A stretch of 43,704 bases of DNA from Exiguobacterium sp. s146. Lineage in GTDB: Bacteria > Bacillota > Bacilli > Exiguobacteriales > Exiguobacteriaceae. The position numbers were made by a program, and so were the translations under genes. The notes below the pieces were generated by a model. The model did no database searches. It was not told where the DNA came from and was given only the letters and a program-made list of their open reading frames with translations. Position 1 is the first letter of the stretch; each line of letters starts with the position of its first letter. Where the stretch lies: positions 1 through 43,704 of the forward strand of contig NZ_JACSMA010000008.1 in assembly GCF_018618415.1 (NCBI RefSeq). The letters run 5' to 3'. Below are positions 29,607-43,631 of the stretch, one piece after another.

Positions 29607-30466
29607 TGTTTTTTGCCGAGAATCCGAACGACGAACACTTCAGGACAAAATCCTTTCAGCCCGTTATAGACGCGATGTGCTTTTTGCTCATGCTCAATCA
29701 AAGCGAAGACAGTCGGGCCGCTTCCGCTCATGAGCACCCCATCGGCCCCGCAGTGGAGCATCGTCTCTTTGATTTGTCGAACTTCCGGATGAAGTTCGAG
29801 CGTGACCGCCTCAAGGGCATTACCGAGGTTTTCACAGATGCCCGCAAAATCACGATCACGAATCGCTGTCACCATCGCCTCCGTATTCGGATGCACGATC
29901 TTCTCCATCTCCACCGCGCGATAGACATCAGCCGTCGACACGCCGATTTTCGGTTTCGCCAAGACGACGTAACACGGTGGCGGTGACGGAATCGTCTCCA
30001 ACTGTTCACCGCGCCCGCGCGCGATGGCCGTCCCGCCCATGACACAAAATGATACGTCCGAGCCGACGGCGGCCCCGAGCTCGGCCAACTCTTCTAACGA
30101 CAGACCGAGATCGAACAGTTCGTTCATCCCACGAAGCGTCGCGGCAGCGTCACTTGACCCACCAGCTAGCCCTGCTGCCACCGGGATCTGCTTATCCAGG
30201 ACGATTTCGACGCCTTCTTTGATGCCGAAGCGCTTCCGCAACAGCTCGGCCGCACGATACGCCAAGTTCCGGTGGTCATTCGGCACATAGGCGTGTTCGG
30301 ATTGAATCCGAATTTCGTCCGTATCAAGGACAGTCAATTCCAGGCGATCCGCTAAATCCACTGTCGTCATCACCATTTCTACTTCATGATAGCCATCTGT
30401 CCGCTTTCCGAGGACATCAAGCGTCAAATTGATTTTTGCCGGCGCTTTCACACTGATCGTGCGCAT
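29603..30466 (-). CDS. ispE: 4-diphosphocytidyl-2-C-methyl-D-erythritol kinase
   Basis: Fourth step of the non-mevalonate (MEP) isoprenoid pathway, a GHMP kinase. The 287-residue protein starts [17 protein letters not shown] and has the ATP loop [16 protein letters not shown] and the C-terminal GSGPTVFAL motif. I start at the ATG at 30464-30466 with GGAAGGGTG upstream; the frame runs 31 codons further without support. A weak hairpin and a -10-like TACAAT (30501-30506) lie in the gap after veg. Confidence 0.95.
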   Translation of the reverse strand: MRTISVKAPAKINLTLDVLGKRTDGYHEVEMVMTTVDLADRLELTVLDTDEIRIQSEHAYVPNDHRNLAYRAAELLRKRFGIKEGVEIVLDKQIPVAAGLAGGSSDAAATLRGMNELFDLGLSLEELAELGAAVGSDVSFCVMGGTAIARGRGEQLETIPSPPPCYVVLAKPKIGVSTADVYRAVEMEKIVHPNTEAMVTAIRDRDFAGICENLGNALEAVTLELHPEVRQIKETMLHCGADGVLMSGSGPTVFALIEHEQKAHRVYNGLKGFCPEVFVVRILGKKH

Positions 30467-30522
30467 ATCGTTCACCCTTCCCATGTATCTCCTGTTCGCC
30501 ATTGTACCGTAAACGAGCGCAC

Positions 30523-30555
30523 AAAAAAAGAAGCAGCTGCCAATGCATCCGCCCC
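30523..30555 (-). terminator. possible weak terminator after veg
   Basis: On the minus strand GGGGCGG can pair with CTGCTTC (several G-U pairs), followed by seven T. The run of T is good but the stem is poor. Confidence 0.4.
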
Positions 30556-30566
30556 TCATTTATCGT

Positions 30567-30803
30567 TCAATTGCTGAATTCAATTTTAACTGTATCCGTT
30601 AGGACATCAGCGTAGCTATATGAGACACGTTCCACGTTATGGTGGTCTTCATCCAATTTGACGACGAACACCGCGGGATACGTCTCAACGAGCGTTCCAA
30701 ACCGAGTAACGACTTTCTTACGACCGCCGTTTGCTTTCAACGTCAATCGTTCTCCAACATGCGATTCGAGTTTCTGTCTGATTTCTTGCAACGTCTTTGG
30801 CAT
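30567..30803 (-). CDS. veg: Veg protein
   Basis: Short conserved Firmicute protein of 78 residues (PKTLQEIRQKLESHVGERL, then NGGRKKVV and LDEDHHNVERVSYSYADVL), known in B. subtilis as highly expressed and as a stimulator of biofilm matrix genes. Start at the ATG at 30801-30803 behind GAGGTG; upstream in-frame codons have no RBS. It has its own very strong promoter. In Bacillus sspF lies between veg and ispE and yabG between ksgA and veg; both are absent. Confidence 0.95.
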   Translation of the reverse strand: MPKTLQEIRQKLESHVGERLTLKANGGRKKVVTRFGTLVETYPAVFVVKLDEDHHNVERVSYSYADVLTDTVKIEFSN

Positions 30804-30860
30804 ACGCTTCACCTCACTGTTACAAGTATAACACATTCAGAAATGAAAATAAAGATTAAT

Positions 30861-32313
<1,453 letters not shown>

Positions 32314-32324
<11 letters not shown>

Positions 32325-33621
32325 CGGTTCCTTCTTTCTCTTCTTGCTTAGGGATGACCCAAATCGTGAGTGGCTGACGTCCAAACGTCACCGCCTCTTC
32401 TTTCGAATCCATCATCACATCGATTTTATTGCCTTTGATGGCACTGCCTGTATCCAAGGCAATCGCCATACCAAACCCCTCGACGTACACGCGGGTGCCG
32501 AGTGGGATGATGGCTGGATCGACCGCGATGATTCGCATGCCTTCATACAGAATCGTGTCGGTCACATCATAACCGCTACGCGTCAGTACTCTGCCGTCAA
32601 ACGTGATCGTATCTTCTGCATTGTTCGTATACGCCGTCGCTTCGACGAGAAGCTGTTTCGCAGAGGTGAAATCTAAAACATCCTCGGCTCGAGGTGTCTC
32701 TTCGATTTTAATCTCTGCTTCCTCTCGAAACGGGCTCGACGGTTCGGGCGTTGGCGTTTCCTCTTGCGCTGTCTCTTGGCTCGCCTCTGGTTCAGCTGCG
32801 ACTTTCGTTCCAAGTTTGATGATTTGAGGGCGCACGGTTCGTAGCGTTTCCACGCTCGTTTCGGTCCGATTTGTAATTGTACCATTTTCCACTGTCAGTG
32901 CATACCGCGTCCGTTCGAGTCCAGGGACACCGACTTGAACAACCTCGGTTTCTCCGAGCGCAAGCGTGTCATCCTCTTCTCTGACGATTTCAAATGGGAT
33001 GAGTCGACTCTCATACTGCACGACGTCACGACTCTCGTTGACCGTGATCGTCATCCCGTCTCGTACCGGTGTCGTCAGAGCCGGTTCGACGGTATCCTTG
33101 TCAGAAACCGTCACATTCGCCTCCTTGAGCGCCTGCTCGACCGTTTGGGCCATCGTATACACCGTCTTCGCCTCGTCGCCTACAATGACATCGAGAGCGA
33201 CGACAGGCTGATAGCGGATGGTCATGCCTGATGTGATGGGGGTGCGAATGCCCGGGTACACATCGTCCCCGTCACGGACACTCACCCCATAACGAAGCAA
33301 CACGTCTTCGACGGTCCGTTCACGCGTCTCAATCGTCTCGATTTGTCCGTAGCCGATTTGCAGCGAGACGGTGCGGGCCCGCTCGATTTGAATGACTCGG
33401 TCGATCGGGATGTCCGCACTCAAGGCCGGCGTCACGACGTCTGCCTCGTCGATAACAATCCCCGTCTCTTCAAGCACATCTAACACCGACTCACCACGAC
33501 TCTCGTATACGGTCGTCACGCCATCATCGACGATGGTGATCGGTTCCGGCTGCATCGCCATGTAGGCGAACACCGCTGTCGCCACGACACCGAGGCTTAA
33601 CACAATCCGTCTGAACATCAT
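32314..33621 (-). CDS. yabE: YabE-like cell-wall protein with DUF348, G5 and 3D domains
   Basis: Secreted or membrane-anchored protein of 435 residues. An N-terminal hydrophobic segment (RRIVLSLGVVATAVFAYMAM, about 4-23) is followed by three DUF348 (ubiquitin-like) repeats, each with a VTPAL or similar turn, a G5 domain (about 200-275), an acidic Pro/Glu-rich linker, and a C-terminal 3D domain (about 335-425) with the VEATAYTNN start and the aspartate triad of the family (VDPAIIPLGTRVYV, ALDTGSAIKGNKIDVMM). These resemble resuscitation-promoting factor-like wall lytic enzymes. It overlaps tatD by 4 bases and rnmV by 11. Confidence 0.92.
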
Positions 33622-34385
33622 GGAAGACGGAACAAACGCTTCGCGTTAGCGGTCGTCGCCTCAGCAAGTGCGTCGTAAGACATGTCACGCAGCGATGCGA
33701 TCTCTTCGGCGACATACGTGACGTAAGCCGGCTCGTTCCGTTTACCACGGAACGGCGTCGGCGTTAAATACGGGCAGTCCGTCTCCACGAGGAGTCGATC
33801 GAGCGGGACATGTTGCGCCACCGCTTTCGGTATTTTCGCATTTTTGAACGTCACTGGCCCCCCGAGCGAGATATAGAAGTTCAAGCGTAGACAGCGCTCG
33901 AGCAACTCGACGGACATGCTGTAACTATGGAACACACCACCGACCTCTTCGGCATGTTCTTGTTCTAAAATGTCGAGCACGTCGGCAGTCGCCTCCCGAT
34001 TGTGAATCACAATCGGCATGTTCGTCCGCTTCGCAATGGCGATTTGCTGCCGGAACACACGTTGTTGAACGTCTTTCGGTGATTTATCCCAATGGTAGTC
34101 GAGTCCGATTTCCCCGAGCGCCATCACTTTCGGATGATCCAGCAACGTCTCGATTCTGGCCAAGTCGGCCTCCGTGCAATCGACGGCATCGACCGGGTGC
34201 CAACCGACGATGGCGTAAATGTCTTCATACGTTTCCGCGAGCTCGATGGCGCGCGTGATCGTCGGGTTGTCGAACCCGACGACGAGCATCGGAGAGACGC
34301 CAGCGGCACGAGCCCGTTCAATCGTCGCTTCGACATCTTCATTGAACTGTTCGGCATTGATATGGGTGTGTGTATCAATCAACAT
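33618..34385 (-). CDS. tatD: TatD-family metal-dependent hydrolase
   Basis: TIM-barrel deoxyribonuclease/hydrolase of the TatD family (YabD in B. subtilis). The 256-residue protein begins with the metal motif MLIDTHTHI and shows GEIGLDYHW and VETDCPYL later. The start at 34383-34385 has the RBS AAGGAGGAACC; a longer frame starts inside the metS terminator. Role is thought to be DNA or RNA 3' processing; the true substrate here is unknown. First of a tightly overlapping set tatD-yabE-rnmV-ksgA. Confidence 0.93.
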   Translation of the reverse strand: MLIDTHTHINAEQFNEDVEATIERARAAGVSPMLVVGFDNPTITRAIELAETYEDIYAIVGWHPVDAVDCTEADLARIETLLDHPKVMALGEIGLDYHWDKSPKDVQQRVFRQQIAIAKRTNMPIVIHNREATADVLDILEQEHAEEVGGVFHSYSMSVELLERCLRLNFYISLGGPVTFKNAKIPKAVAQHVPLDRLLVETDCPYLTPTPFRGKRNEPAYVTYVAEEIASLRDMSYDALAEATTANAKRLFRLP

Positions 34386-34404
34386 GGTGGTTCCTCCTTG
34401 TATA

Positions 34405-34430
34405 GACAAAGAGGGAGACCGAAGTCTCCC
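34405..34430 (-). terminator. terminator-like hairpin between metS and tatD
   Basis: On the minus strand GGGAGAC pairs with GTCTCCC around a stable TTCG loop, followed by TCTTTGT. The T run is imperfect, so partial read-through into tatD is likely; the RBS of tatD follows directly. Confidence 0.75.
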
Positions 34431-34438
34431 CCAAACGA

Positions 34439-36493
<2,055 letters not shown>

Positions 36494-36620
36494 TTATCTC
36501 ATAAAATATGTTCCAAAAAAACCCTTTCTTTGTTTCATGTCCTAACTTTCGGGGAATTTTAGGTATATATTGCTCTTACATCGTCATTTTTCGAAAATGT
36601 GGATTTCCAATAGTAAACAG

Positions 36621-36649
36621 TTGACTGCAATTGGAAAGTTTAGTATGCT
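36621..36649 (+). promoter_or_regulatory. abrB promoter
   Basis: TTGACT (36621-36626), 17 bases, TATGCT (36644-36649). The leader to the ATG is about 75 bases. AbrB commonly autoregulates, but AbrB sites have no consensus I can read by eye. Confidence 0.75.
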
Positions 36650-36729
36650 TTTTGCTGTAGTAACATTGTCGAATTTTGACGACTCATGTCACCAAGAGAT
36701 TTCGACACCATTGGAGGAGGAAACACAAA

Positions 36730-37023
36730 ATGAAATCTACAGGTATCGTACGGAAAGTTGATGAGCTCGGTCGTGTCGTCATTCCAATCGAATTGCGCCG
36801 CACACTCGGGATCGCTGAGAAAGACGCACTTGAAATCTACGTCGACAACGATCAAATCGTGTTGAAAAAATACAAACCAAACATGACTTGCCAAGTGACA
36901 GGCGAAGTATCGGATGACAACTTCAAGTTGGCTGACGGTAAATTGATCCTTTCACCAGAAGGCGCACAACGTGTCCTCGTCGAGTTGAAAAACATGCTCG
37001 AAAACTACTACAGCGAAGAGTAA
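36730..37023 (+). CDS. abrB: transition-state regulator AbrB
   Basis: The only plus-strand gene in the window. A DNA-binding swapped-hairpin (AbrB/MazE-like) protein of 97 residues, starting KSTGIVRKVDELGRVVIPIELRRTLG, which is the DNA-binding half, followed by a dimerisation half with LADGKLILSPEGAQ. The ATG is chosen for the RBS TTGGAGGAGG. In Bacillus AbrB represses biofilm, competence, antibiotic and sporulation genes in growth; here, with sporulation genes lost in the window, the other roles remain. Orientation opposite to its neighbours is conserved in B. subtilis. Confidence 0.95.
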   Translation: MKSTGIVRKVDELGRVVIPIELRRTLGIAEKDALEIYVDNDQIVLKKYKPNMTCQVTGEVSDDNFKLADGKLILSPEGAQRVLVELKNMLENYYSEE

Positions 37024-37051
37024 GCAAGGGATTCCTTGCTTACTCTTTTTT
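37018..37051 (+). terminator. terminator of abrB
   Basis: GAGTAAGCAAGG pairs with CCTTGCTTACTC followed by six T on the plus strand. It overlaps the 3' end of rsmI on the other strand. Confidence 0.95.
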
Positions 37052-37909
37052 GTCGACTTGGTGATACGCGTCATATACCTCGCTCCGTGACAAGCCCCGC
37101 TCTTTAGCGACTTGTTTAATGGCGGCATTCGGTTTTAAACCGTCCTCGATATAACGGTCGACGTGCTCGAGGGGCGATAGCGCCTCCCACCAATCGTGCG
37201 TCGGTGCCGCTTCCGTCGATCCTTCCACCAAGACGACGAATTCACCGCGTACCTCACCTTCGCACCAGACAAGTGCTTCTTCTACAGTGCCTCGTAAAAA
37301 CTCTTCAAACGTTTTCGTCAACTCTCGTCCGAGGACAAGTTGCCGATTGCCGAACACCTCTTTAATCCCGGTCAACATCTCTTTCAACCGATGTGGCGCT
37401 TCATAAAAAATGATGGTGCCGGGTTCATATTGTAACGATGATAACACATCGATCCGCTCTTTCTTTTTACGGGGCAAGAATCCGTAATACAAAAACCGCT
37501 CGGTCGCAAGACCAGAGGCGACAAGAGCCGTCAACGCCGCGTTCGCTCCAGGGAGCACGACGACGGGGAGCTCCGCTTCAATGGCCAATCGCACGAGGTC
37601 ACTCCCAGGGTCGGATATGCCAGGCATACCGGCATCCGAGACGACAGCGATCGATTTCCCCGCTTGAATGTCTTCAATCAAACGCGGGCCACTCACGAGC
37701 TTATTGTGTTCATGGTAGCTGACGAGTTTCGTCTCGATCTCGAAATGGCGACAGAGTTTCATCGTTTGGCGCGTGTCTTCGGCCGCAATCAAATCGACTT
37801 CCCCTAAAATCCGGACCGCCCGATACGTCATGTCTTCTAAATTTCCAATCGGCGTCGGCACGACATAGAGCGTGGGCCCATCAGTCTGATAACTTTTCTG
37901 TGAGTTCAT
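37040..37909 (-). CDS. rsmI: 16S rRNA (cytidine1402-2'-O)-methyltransferase
   Basis: Methylates C1402 in the decoding centre. The 289-residue protein is a tetrapyrrole-methylase-fold enzyme beginning LYVVPTPIGNLEDMTYRAV and containing the SDAGMPGISDPGSDLV loop near 90, both typical of RsmI. RBS GGAGGGAACG. Its 5' end overlaps yazA by 29 bases, and its 3' end overlaps the abrB terminator on the other strand. Confidence 0.96.
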   Translation of the reverse strand: MNSQKSYQTDGPTLYVVPTPIGNLEDMTYRAVRILGEVDLIAAEDTRQTMKLCRHFEIETKLVSYHEHNKLVSGPRLIEDIQAGKSIAVVSDAGMPGISDPGSDLVRLAIEAELPVVVLPGANAALTALVASGLATERFLYYGFLPRKKKERIDVLSSLQYEPGTIIFYEAPHRLKEMLTGIKEVFGNRQLVLGRELTKTFEEFLRGTVEEALVWCEGEVRGEFVVLVEGSTEAAPTHDWWEALSPLEHVDRYIEDGLKPNAAIKQVAKERGLSRSEVYDAYHQVDKKE

Positions 37910-38159
37910 TACTCGTTCCCTCCATCAATTGCTGTTTTTGAGCCCGCGTGAGTTGTTTGATGGACCATTCGTATTGCATGGCTTCACGTTTGGTCGCAAA
38001 CGACCTGACATATCGCAACGTCACCGGGAGACGAGCTCGTGTATACTTCGCTCCTTTGCCGTTGTTATGCACTTCCATCCGCTTATCCACGTCCGTCGTA
38101 TATCCGGTATAGTACGTGCCATCGTTGCACTCGAGAATATAGGCGAAGTGCTTACGCAT
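37881..38159 (-). CDS. yazA: GIY-YIG domain endonuclease-like protein (YazA)
   Basis: A 92-residue protein made of one GIY-YIG nuclease domain (FAYILECNDGTYYTGYTTD then GAKYTRARLPVTL). Homologues exist in many bacteria; the cellular substrate is not established. It overlaps trmN6 by 8 bases and rsmI by 29, and its own RBS is weak, so it is likely translated by coupling. Confidence 0.92.
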   Translation of the reverse strand: MRKHFAYILECNDGTYYTGYTTDVDKRMEVHNNGKGAKYTRARLPVTLRYVRSFATKREAMQYEWSIKQLTRAQKQQLMEGTSNELTEKLSD

Positions 38160-38886
38160 CGAGGATTGCCCGCATGTCGCTCGTATACGTGTCATCTTCC
38201 TCATAAACGACAAACGGAGGTAAGATTGTGAGCCCTGCTTTTCCATCTTTCGACCCCTCTATTAACAATGTGTTCGCGTCTCGACCTTGCTTCGGATAAA
38301 CGAGTTGCATTCGTTTCGGTTCAATCCGATACGCCCGCATGAGCGTCAAAATGTCGAGCAATCGTTCCGGACGATGGACGAAGGCGACCTTCCCACCTGG
38401 TTTGACGAGTTGACTGGCTGAACGGATGCAGTCTTCTAACGTGCAAAGAACTTCATGGCGTGCAATCGTATGATGTTCATTTTGATTACGCAGCGAAGTC
38501 TCGTTCGCCAAAAAATAAGGGGGATTGCACGTGACGACATCGTAACGGGCATGCCCTAATTGACTGGCAGCGGTTTTCACATCCCCTTCAACGATGTGCA
38601 GCCGCTCTTCCAATCCGTTGACGGCAATGCTTCGGTTGGCCATGTCGACGAGGCGAGGCTGGATTTCCACACCCGTGACCGTCCCTTTCGTTCGATATGA
38701 TAAAAAGAGCGGAATCGCTCCCGTGCCGGCGCACAAATCGACGAGTTTTCCTTTTTGAATCGGTACCCACACAAATTCAGCGAGTAATACGGCATCCAAT
38801 GAAAATGAAAAAACGTCATCGCTTTGAATGATCTTGCCGGGACGCCCTAACAAATCATCAAGACGTTCACCTTGTTTAACAGTCAC
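38152..38886 (-). CDS. trmN6: tRNA1(Val) (adenine37-N6)-methyltransferase
   Basis: SAM-dependent N6-adenine methylase (YabB in B. subtilis). The 244-residue protein has the SAM loop DLCAGTGAIPLF (46-57) and the amino-methylase motif CNPPYF (about 118). Start is a GTG at 38884-38886 with GGAGGGAAATGGC before it. A hairpin lies between it and yabA. Confidence 0.92.
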   Translation of the reverse strand: MTVKQGERLDDLLGRPGKIIQSDDVFSFSLDAVLLAEFVWVPIQKGKLVDLCAGTGAIPLFLSYRTKGTVTGVEIQPRLVDMANRSIAVNGLEERLHIVEGDVKTAASQLGHARYDVVTCNPPYFLANETSLRNQNEHHTIARHEVLCTLEDCIRSASQLVKPGGKVAFVHRPERLLDILTLMRAYRIEPKRMQLVYPKQGRDANTLLIEGSKDGKAGLTILPPFVVYEEDDTYTSDMRAILDA

Positions 38887-38911
38887 GCCATTTCCCTCCT
38901 ACATAACGTAC

Positions 38912-38945
38912 AAAGGCGACGGACGGGAATGCTCCCGTCTATCGC
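38912..38945 (-). terminator. terminator-like hairpin between yabA and trmN6
   Basis: On the minus strand GGCGA and GACGGGA pair with TCCCGTC and TCGCC over a small bulge and a GCAT loop, then TTTG. The T run is short, so termination may be partial; the trmN6 RBS begins about 15 bases on. Confidence 0.7.
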
Positions 38946-38951
38946 CCCTTA

Positions 38952-39287
38952 TTAATGTTTATTTAGCATCGACATACAGAAGAGACAATCTCCGTCTTTT
39001 CTGACTTGCCCGTAGTGCAAATTACAAATGTGAAATCCTTCTTGGTATAGTGCCGCCAAATTGTTCTGCCCTTTTCCGGACAACGCAATTTGGGGATCCC
39101 CATCAGGCGTCTCCACTTCTGCAAGTTGCTCCACTTTCTCACGCAAATGATGGTTTTCGAGATACATGTGTTGGTTTTCTTCGAGCAAATAGGCGAGTTG
39201 CTCTTTGAGCACCCCTAAATGCTCCGTCAACAATTGCATTTGTTGCTCGATCGCATCGACCCGCATCATGACTTCCTTTTTATCCAT
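38952..39287 (-). CDS. yabA: replication initiation control protein YabA
   Basis: Small protein (111 residues from the ATG at 39285-39287) that binds DnaA and the sliding clamp to prevent over-initiation. An N-terminal leucine-zipper-like coiled coil (about 5-60) is followed by a C-terminal zinc cluster, HICNLHYG then DCLFC, as in B. subtilis YabA. An upstream GTG three codons earlier is also possible. Confidence 0.93.
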   Translation of the reverse strand: MDKKEVMMRVDAIEQQMQLLTEHLGVLKEQLAYLLEENQHMYLENHHLREKVEQLAEVETPDGDPQIALSGKGQNNLAALYQEGFHICNLHYGQVRKDGDCLFCMSMLNKH

Positions 39288-39310
39288 TCTTTCCACTGCT
39301 CAGCACCCCA

Positions 39311-40141
39311 TCACTGTTTCGACGGTTTTCGTTTGACTGCACCGACTTCGACGAGTTCGTCGATTGTATACGTCACAACACGGGTCCGGTCATTCAACTC
39401 GACTTGAATCAATTGATCCAAGATGTTGAGACCGATGACACGTCCGTCACCTTCTGGAATTTTGATTCGTTTTCCGACGTCCGGTAAATCCCGCTTCAAT
39501 TCTTCATACGTATCATTCTCGTATTTCAGACAGCACATGAGACGACCACACACACCAGAGATTTTGTTCGGATTCAAGGATAAGTTCTGATCCTTGGCCA
39601 TCTTAATCGATACCGGCTCAAATTCCCCTAAGAACGAGGAGCAACACAGTACACGGCCACAAGGCCCGATTCCGCTCAGCAGTTTCGCTTCATCCCGAAC
39701 CCCAATTTGACGGAGTTCGATGCGCGTTCGAAACACACTTGCTAAATCTTTGACGAGTTCTCGAAAATCAACGCGTCCTTCTGCCGTGAAATAAAAGATG
39801 ACTTTATTGCGATCAAATGTATACTCAACATCGACCAACTTCATTTCAAGTCGATGTTCACGAATTTTTTCTTCACAGACGGCGTGAGCGTCAAATGCTG
39901 CCAATCGATTGTCTTGAACGATTTCGGCATCCTTTTGATCGGCGACACGAAGGATTGTCTTTAAAGGCAACACTACTTCGTCTTCACCCAGTTGCTTACC
40001 AACTTGGACGATTTCACCGTATTCGATGCCTCGTACCGTCTCTACGATGACATGGTCCCCACGTTCAAGCGTTGCTTCGCCTGGTGAAAAGTAATAGATT
40101 TTTCCCGCTTCTTTAAAACGGACTCCGACTACTTCAAGCAC
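39311..40141 (-). CDS. ricT: RicT (YaaT), Fe-S regulator in the RNase Y-associated Ric complex
   Basis: The 276-residue PSP1-family protein shows the cysteine-rich motifs GPCGRVLCCSSFL and VCGRLMCCLKYE, which in the RicA-RicF-RicT complex help hold iron-sulfur clusters and guide RNase Y. It starts with a GTG at 40139-40141 behind GGATAGGAGA. Located between holB and yabA as in Bacillus; YaaT was first described as a sporulation phosphorelay factor, but the Ric role exists outside sporulation. Confidence 0.93.
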   Translation of the reverse strand: MLEVVGVRFKEAGKIYYFSPGEATLERGDHVIVETVRGIEYGEIVQVGKQLGEDEVVLPLKTILRVADQKDAEIVQDNRLAAFDAHAVCEEKIREHRLEMKLVDVEYTFDRNKVIFYFTAEGRVDFRELVKDLASVFRTRIELRQIGVRDEAKLLSGIGPCGRVLCCSSFLGEFEPVSIKMAKDQNLSLNPNKISGVCGRLMCCLKYENDTYEELKRDLPDVGKRIKIPEGDGRVIGLNILDQLIQVELNDRTRVVTYTIDELVEVGAVKRKPSKQ

Positions 40142-40147
40142 GCTCTC

Positions 40148-41140
40148 CTATCCTTTCTGCAAATCGAACGTTAAACGTTCGAACGTTAATTGAGGATTGA
40201 CGTTTGCCTCAAGCCGCCGAATCGCCTCATGGACATATTCGATAGCATGGACGATTTTATGAACCGGGCGATCTTTGACAAACGCGATATATAGCGCCTG
40301 TTCTTTCGTAAACAATTCCGGAACATAGTCTGTTCGCACCTTGAAATGGAGCGCTTGCTCCAACCAATTTCCGAACAGCTCGAGACCGACTCGCAATTCA
40401 TTTCGCCCTTTAAAATGGCCAAGCCATTTTTCTTGGGCAAATAAAAGCAATTCTTGCGGGCGTTTTGTCAATACTTCAACTAATTGTACCACTAGCCCAT
40501 ACGCCTGTACAAACCAGTCGTTGTGAAGCGCCTCTCGCGCGTCTTCCCATTTCGGATACGTCTCTAATGCGAGACGCGCCAAATCGCTCGTACACTGCGC
40601 ATCCGCGACCAACGTTTCCACAAGCCGTTCTCGATCAATCGGTCGAAACACTAAATGCTGAGCCCGCGAACGGATGGTCGGCAATAGGAGTTGTGGCTGG
40701 GTCGTGACGAGGATGGCTAGTTTCCCAACACCCGGCTCTTCGAAAAATTTTAAGAGGCTGTTGGCCGCCTGAGGTGTCATTTTATGCGCTTGATGAATGA
40801 CGTATATTTGACGATCGCCTTCTGCGCCACGTAGCGACAAGTCGCTCAACAACTGTTGAACTTGTTCTTTTTTGATACTCGCCCCATCCGGTTCCACTTC
40901 CATATAGTCGACAAGGTTCCCTGAATCCATCCGTCGACAGTTTCGACAACTGCCACAAGGCTCTACCCCGTCAGGCGACTCGCAAAAAAGGGATTTCGCA
41001 AACAGTTGCGCCGTCTCAATTAAATAAGGCTCATAGTCTCCCGAGAAAATATAGGCGTGACCCACCTTTTGAGCGACAATCGAATTTTCAATCACTTTGG
41101 CGATAACCGTTTGAGATTTCGCTAACTCTTGAAAGCTCAT
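40148..41140 (-). CDS. holB: DNA polymerase III subunit delta'
   Basis: Clamp-loader subunit of the replisome. About 330 residues with VGHAYIFSGD near the N terminus, the zinc motif CGSCRNCRRMDSG (about 70) and the AAA fold; the Walker A loop is degenerate, as expected for delta'. I place the start at the ATG at 41138-41140 with GGAACGG upstream; an ATG at 41158 overlapping the darA stop (TAATG) would add six residues. The gene yaaR that stands before holB in Bacillus is absent. Confidence 0.92.
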   Translation of the reverse strand: MSFQELAKSQTVIAKVIENSIVAQKVGHAYIFSGDYEPYLIETAQLFAKSLFCESPDGVEPCGSCRNCRRMDSGNLVDYMEVEPDGASIKKEQVQQLLSDLSLRGAEGDRQIYVIHQAHKMTPQAANSLLKFFEEPGVGKLAILVTTQPQLLLPTIRSRAQHLVFRPIDRERLVETLVADAQCTSDLARLALETYPKWEDAREALHNDWFVQAYGLVVQLVEVLTKRPQELLLFAQEKWLGHFKGRNELRVGLELFGNWLEQALHFKVRTDYVPELFTKEQALYIAFVKDRPVHKIVHAIEYVHEAIRRLEANVNPQLTFERLTFDLQKG

Positions 41141-41157
41141 ATTCGTGACCGTTCCCA

Positions 41158-42125
<968 letters not shown>

Positions 42126-42127
42126 GA

Positions 42128-43549
42128 TTAAAACTCCTCTACGATAACATCAATTTGTTTCATCATAACATGCTTACTCGCTTGAAGGTTCCGTCCTAGT
42201 GAAATCCATTCATTCAATACTCTGATTTTCTCGTGTGTGATGACTTCTCCTCGTAGTATCCACGGGATTCCCGGCGGATAAGGAATAACGGTCTCTGCAG
42301 CAACGGCTCCAATTGCTTGTTCAAACGATTGGCGGGTGATATTCGCATCATCTGAAATAGCGTGCAACAACGAAACACGCTCTGTCATCGGATAAGGATA
42401 AATGGTTTCATCTTCGACGATGAGCGGGACGTGTTGTGATGCATTTTTAATCAGTTTTACCCAATGTTGAATCTCTTGGCTTTTTAATTCCCTTAACGGC
42501 AGGCAGAATAACACATGATCTTCTGCGGCCAGTTCCACATCAATGCCGATTGACGCCAAATGTTGACTAAAGACGAGACCATTTTTCGGATATGTCAGCA
42601 CAGTCATTTTGGTGAAGTCATCGCCCACTTTGATTGAAAAGCCAGCTCGTCTCATTTCCATGATGAATGCGAAATGGCTCGTTTGAATATGCGTCCAATC
42701 CCGTTCACTCAAATTCTCGAGATACTCCCTAGCGTAATCGAGTGAAGCCATAATCAAATAGGACGGACTTGACGTTTGGAAAGAAGAGAGCGCATGAAAT
42801 AAACGTTTCTCATCAATTTCTTCCTTATAATGGACCCATGCACCCATCGTAAGCGCTGGAAGGGTTTTATGAGCAGACTGAACGACCGCGCTAGCCCCTT
42901 CAAAGATGGCAGATCGCTTTGGAAATGTAGGATGAATCAAATGAGCCCCATGTGCTTCATCTACTAAGAGCGGAATATTTAACGGACGCAAATAAGCACT
43001 AATCTCTGAAATGTTTGCCATATCTCCGTAATAAGTAGGAGATGTCAGAAGGAGAGCTTTTCCTCCTGGATACTGTGTGACAGCCTCTTGAATTGTTTCT
43101 AATGCCACAACAGTCGGTAGACTGCTTCCACGATCTAATTCTGGAGTGAGTAAGATGGGTTCTAAACCGAGCCACTCAATGGCGTTCCACACCGATTTGT
43201 GAGAATTTCGTTGGACATATACTCGTTCTCCACGCTTGACGGTCGCTGCCAATAGACTCCAGTTTCCAGCCGTCGAACCATTCACTAACCATTTGCTTTT
43301 ACTCTGATAAAGAGAACCTAACGCCTTCTCCCCTTCTAAAATAATACCTTCAGCATGATGTAAATCATCCAAATGTCCGAGTTCTGTTAAATCGTATGGC
43401 ATTATTTTTTGAAACACGGTCGGTAACTTCTCATCGCTTACTGTGCCATTGTGATGGCCAGGTACATGAAAGGAGACACGATCTTCTCGTACATGTTGCT
43501 CCAATGTTTCCATAAATGTAAAAGGATTACGCTTCGATTTTCGAGTCAT
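42128..43549 (-). CDS. yaaO: Orn/Lys/Arg decarboxylase family protein (YaaO-like)
   Basis: PLP-dependent fold-type I decarboxylase of 473 residues. It has the N-terminal VSFHVPGHHNG, the DEAHGAH motif, and the PLP lysine in SAHKTLPAL. The same family includes SpeA, LdcC and many YaaO proteins of unsettled substrate; polyamine precursor production is plausible but not proven. I start at the ATG at 43547-43549 with AGGAAGGT upstream. It lies just after the 5S terminator, whereas B. subtilis has csfB, xpaC and yaaN between. No clear promoter fits between the terminator and the RBS. Confidence 0.88.
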   Translation of the reverse strand: MTRKSKRNPFTFMETLEQHVREDRVSFHVPGHHNGTVSDEKLPTVFQKIMPYDLTELGHLDDLHHAEGIILEGEKALGSLYQSKSKWLVNGSTAGNWSLLAATVKRGERVYVQRNSHKSVWNAIEWLGLEPILLTPELDRGSSLPTVVALETIQEAVTQYPGGKALLLTSPTYYGDMANISEISAYLRPLNIPLLVDEAHGAHLIHPTFPKRSAIFEGASAVVQSAHKTLPALTMGAWVHYKEEIDEKRLFHALSSFQTSSPSYLIMASLDYAREYLENLSERDWTHIQTSHFAFIMEMRRAGFSIKVGDDFTKMTVLTYPKNGLVFSQHLASIGIDVELAAEDHVLFCLPLRELKSQEIQHWVKLIKNASQHVPLIVEDETIYPYPMTERVSLLHAISDDANITRQSFEQAIGAVAAETVIPYPPGIPWILRGEVITHEKIRVLNEWISLGRNLQASKHVMMKQIDVIVEEF

Positions 43550-43589
43550 ATAGGCAACCTTCCTATCCGAATAGATCCGACTTATATAC

Positions 43590-43625
43590 AAAAAGAGACG
43601 ACCAAGCGGATGCTTGATCGTCTTT
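43590..43625 (-). terminator. rRNA operon terminator
   Basis: On the minus strand GACGATCAAGC pairs with GCTTGGTCGTC (with one G-U pair) and is followed by TCTTTTTG, directly after the 5S 3' end. Confidence 0.93.
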
Positions 43626-43631
43626 CGCGTT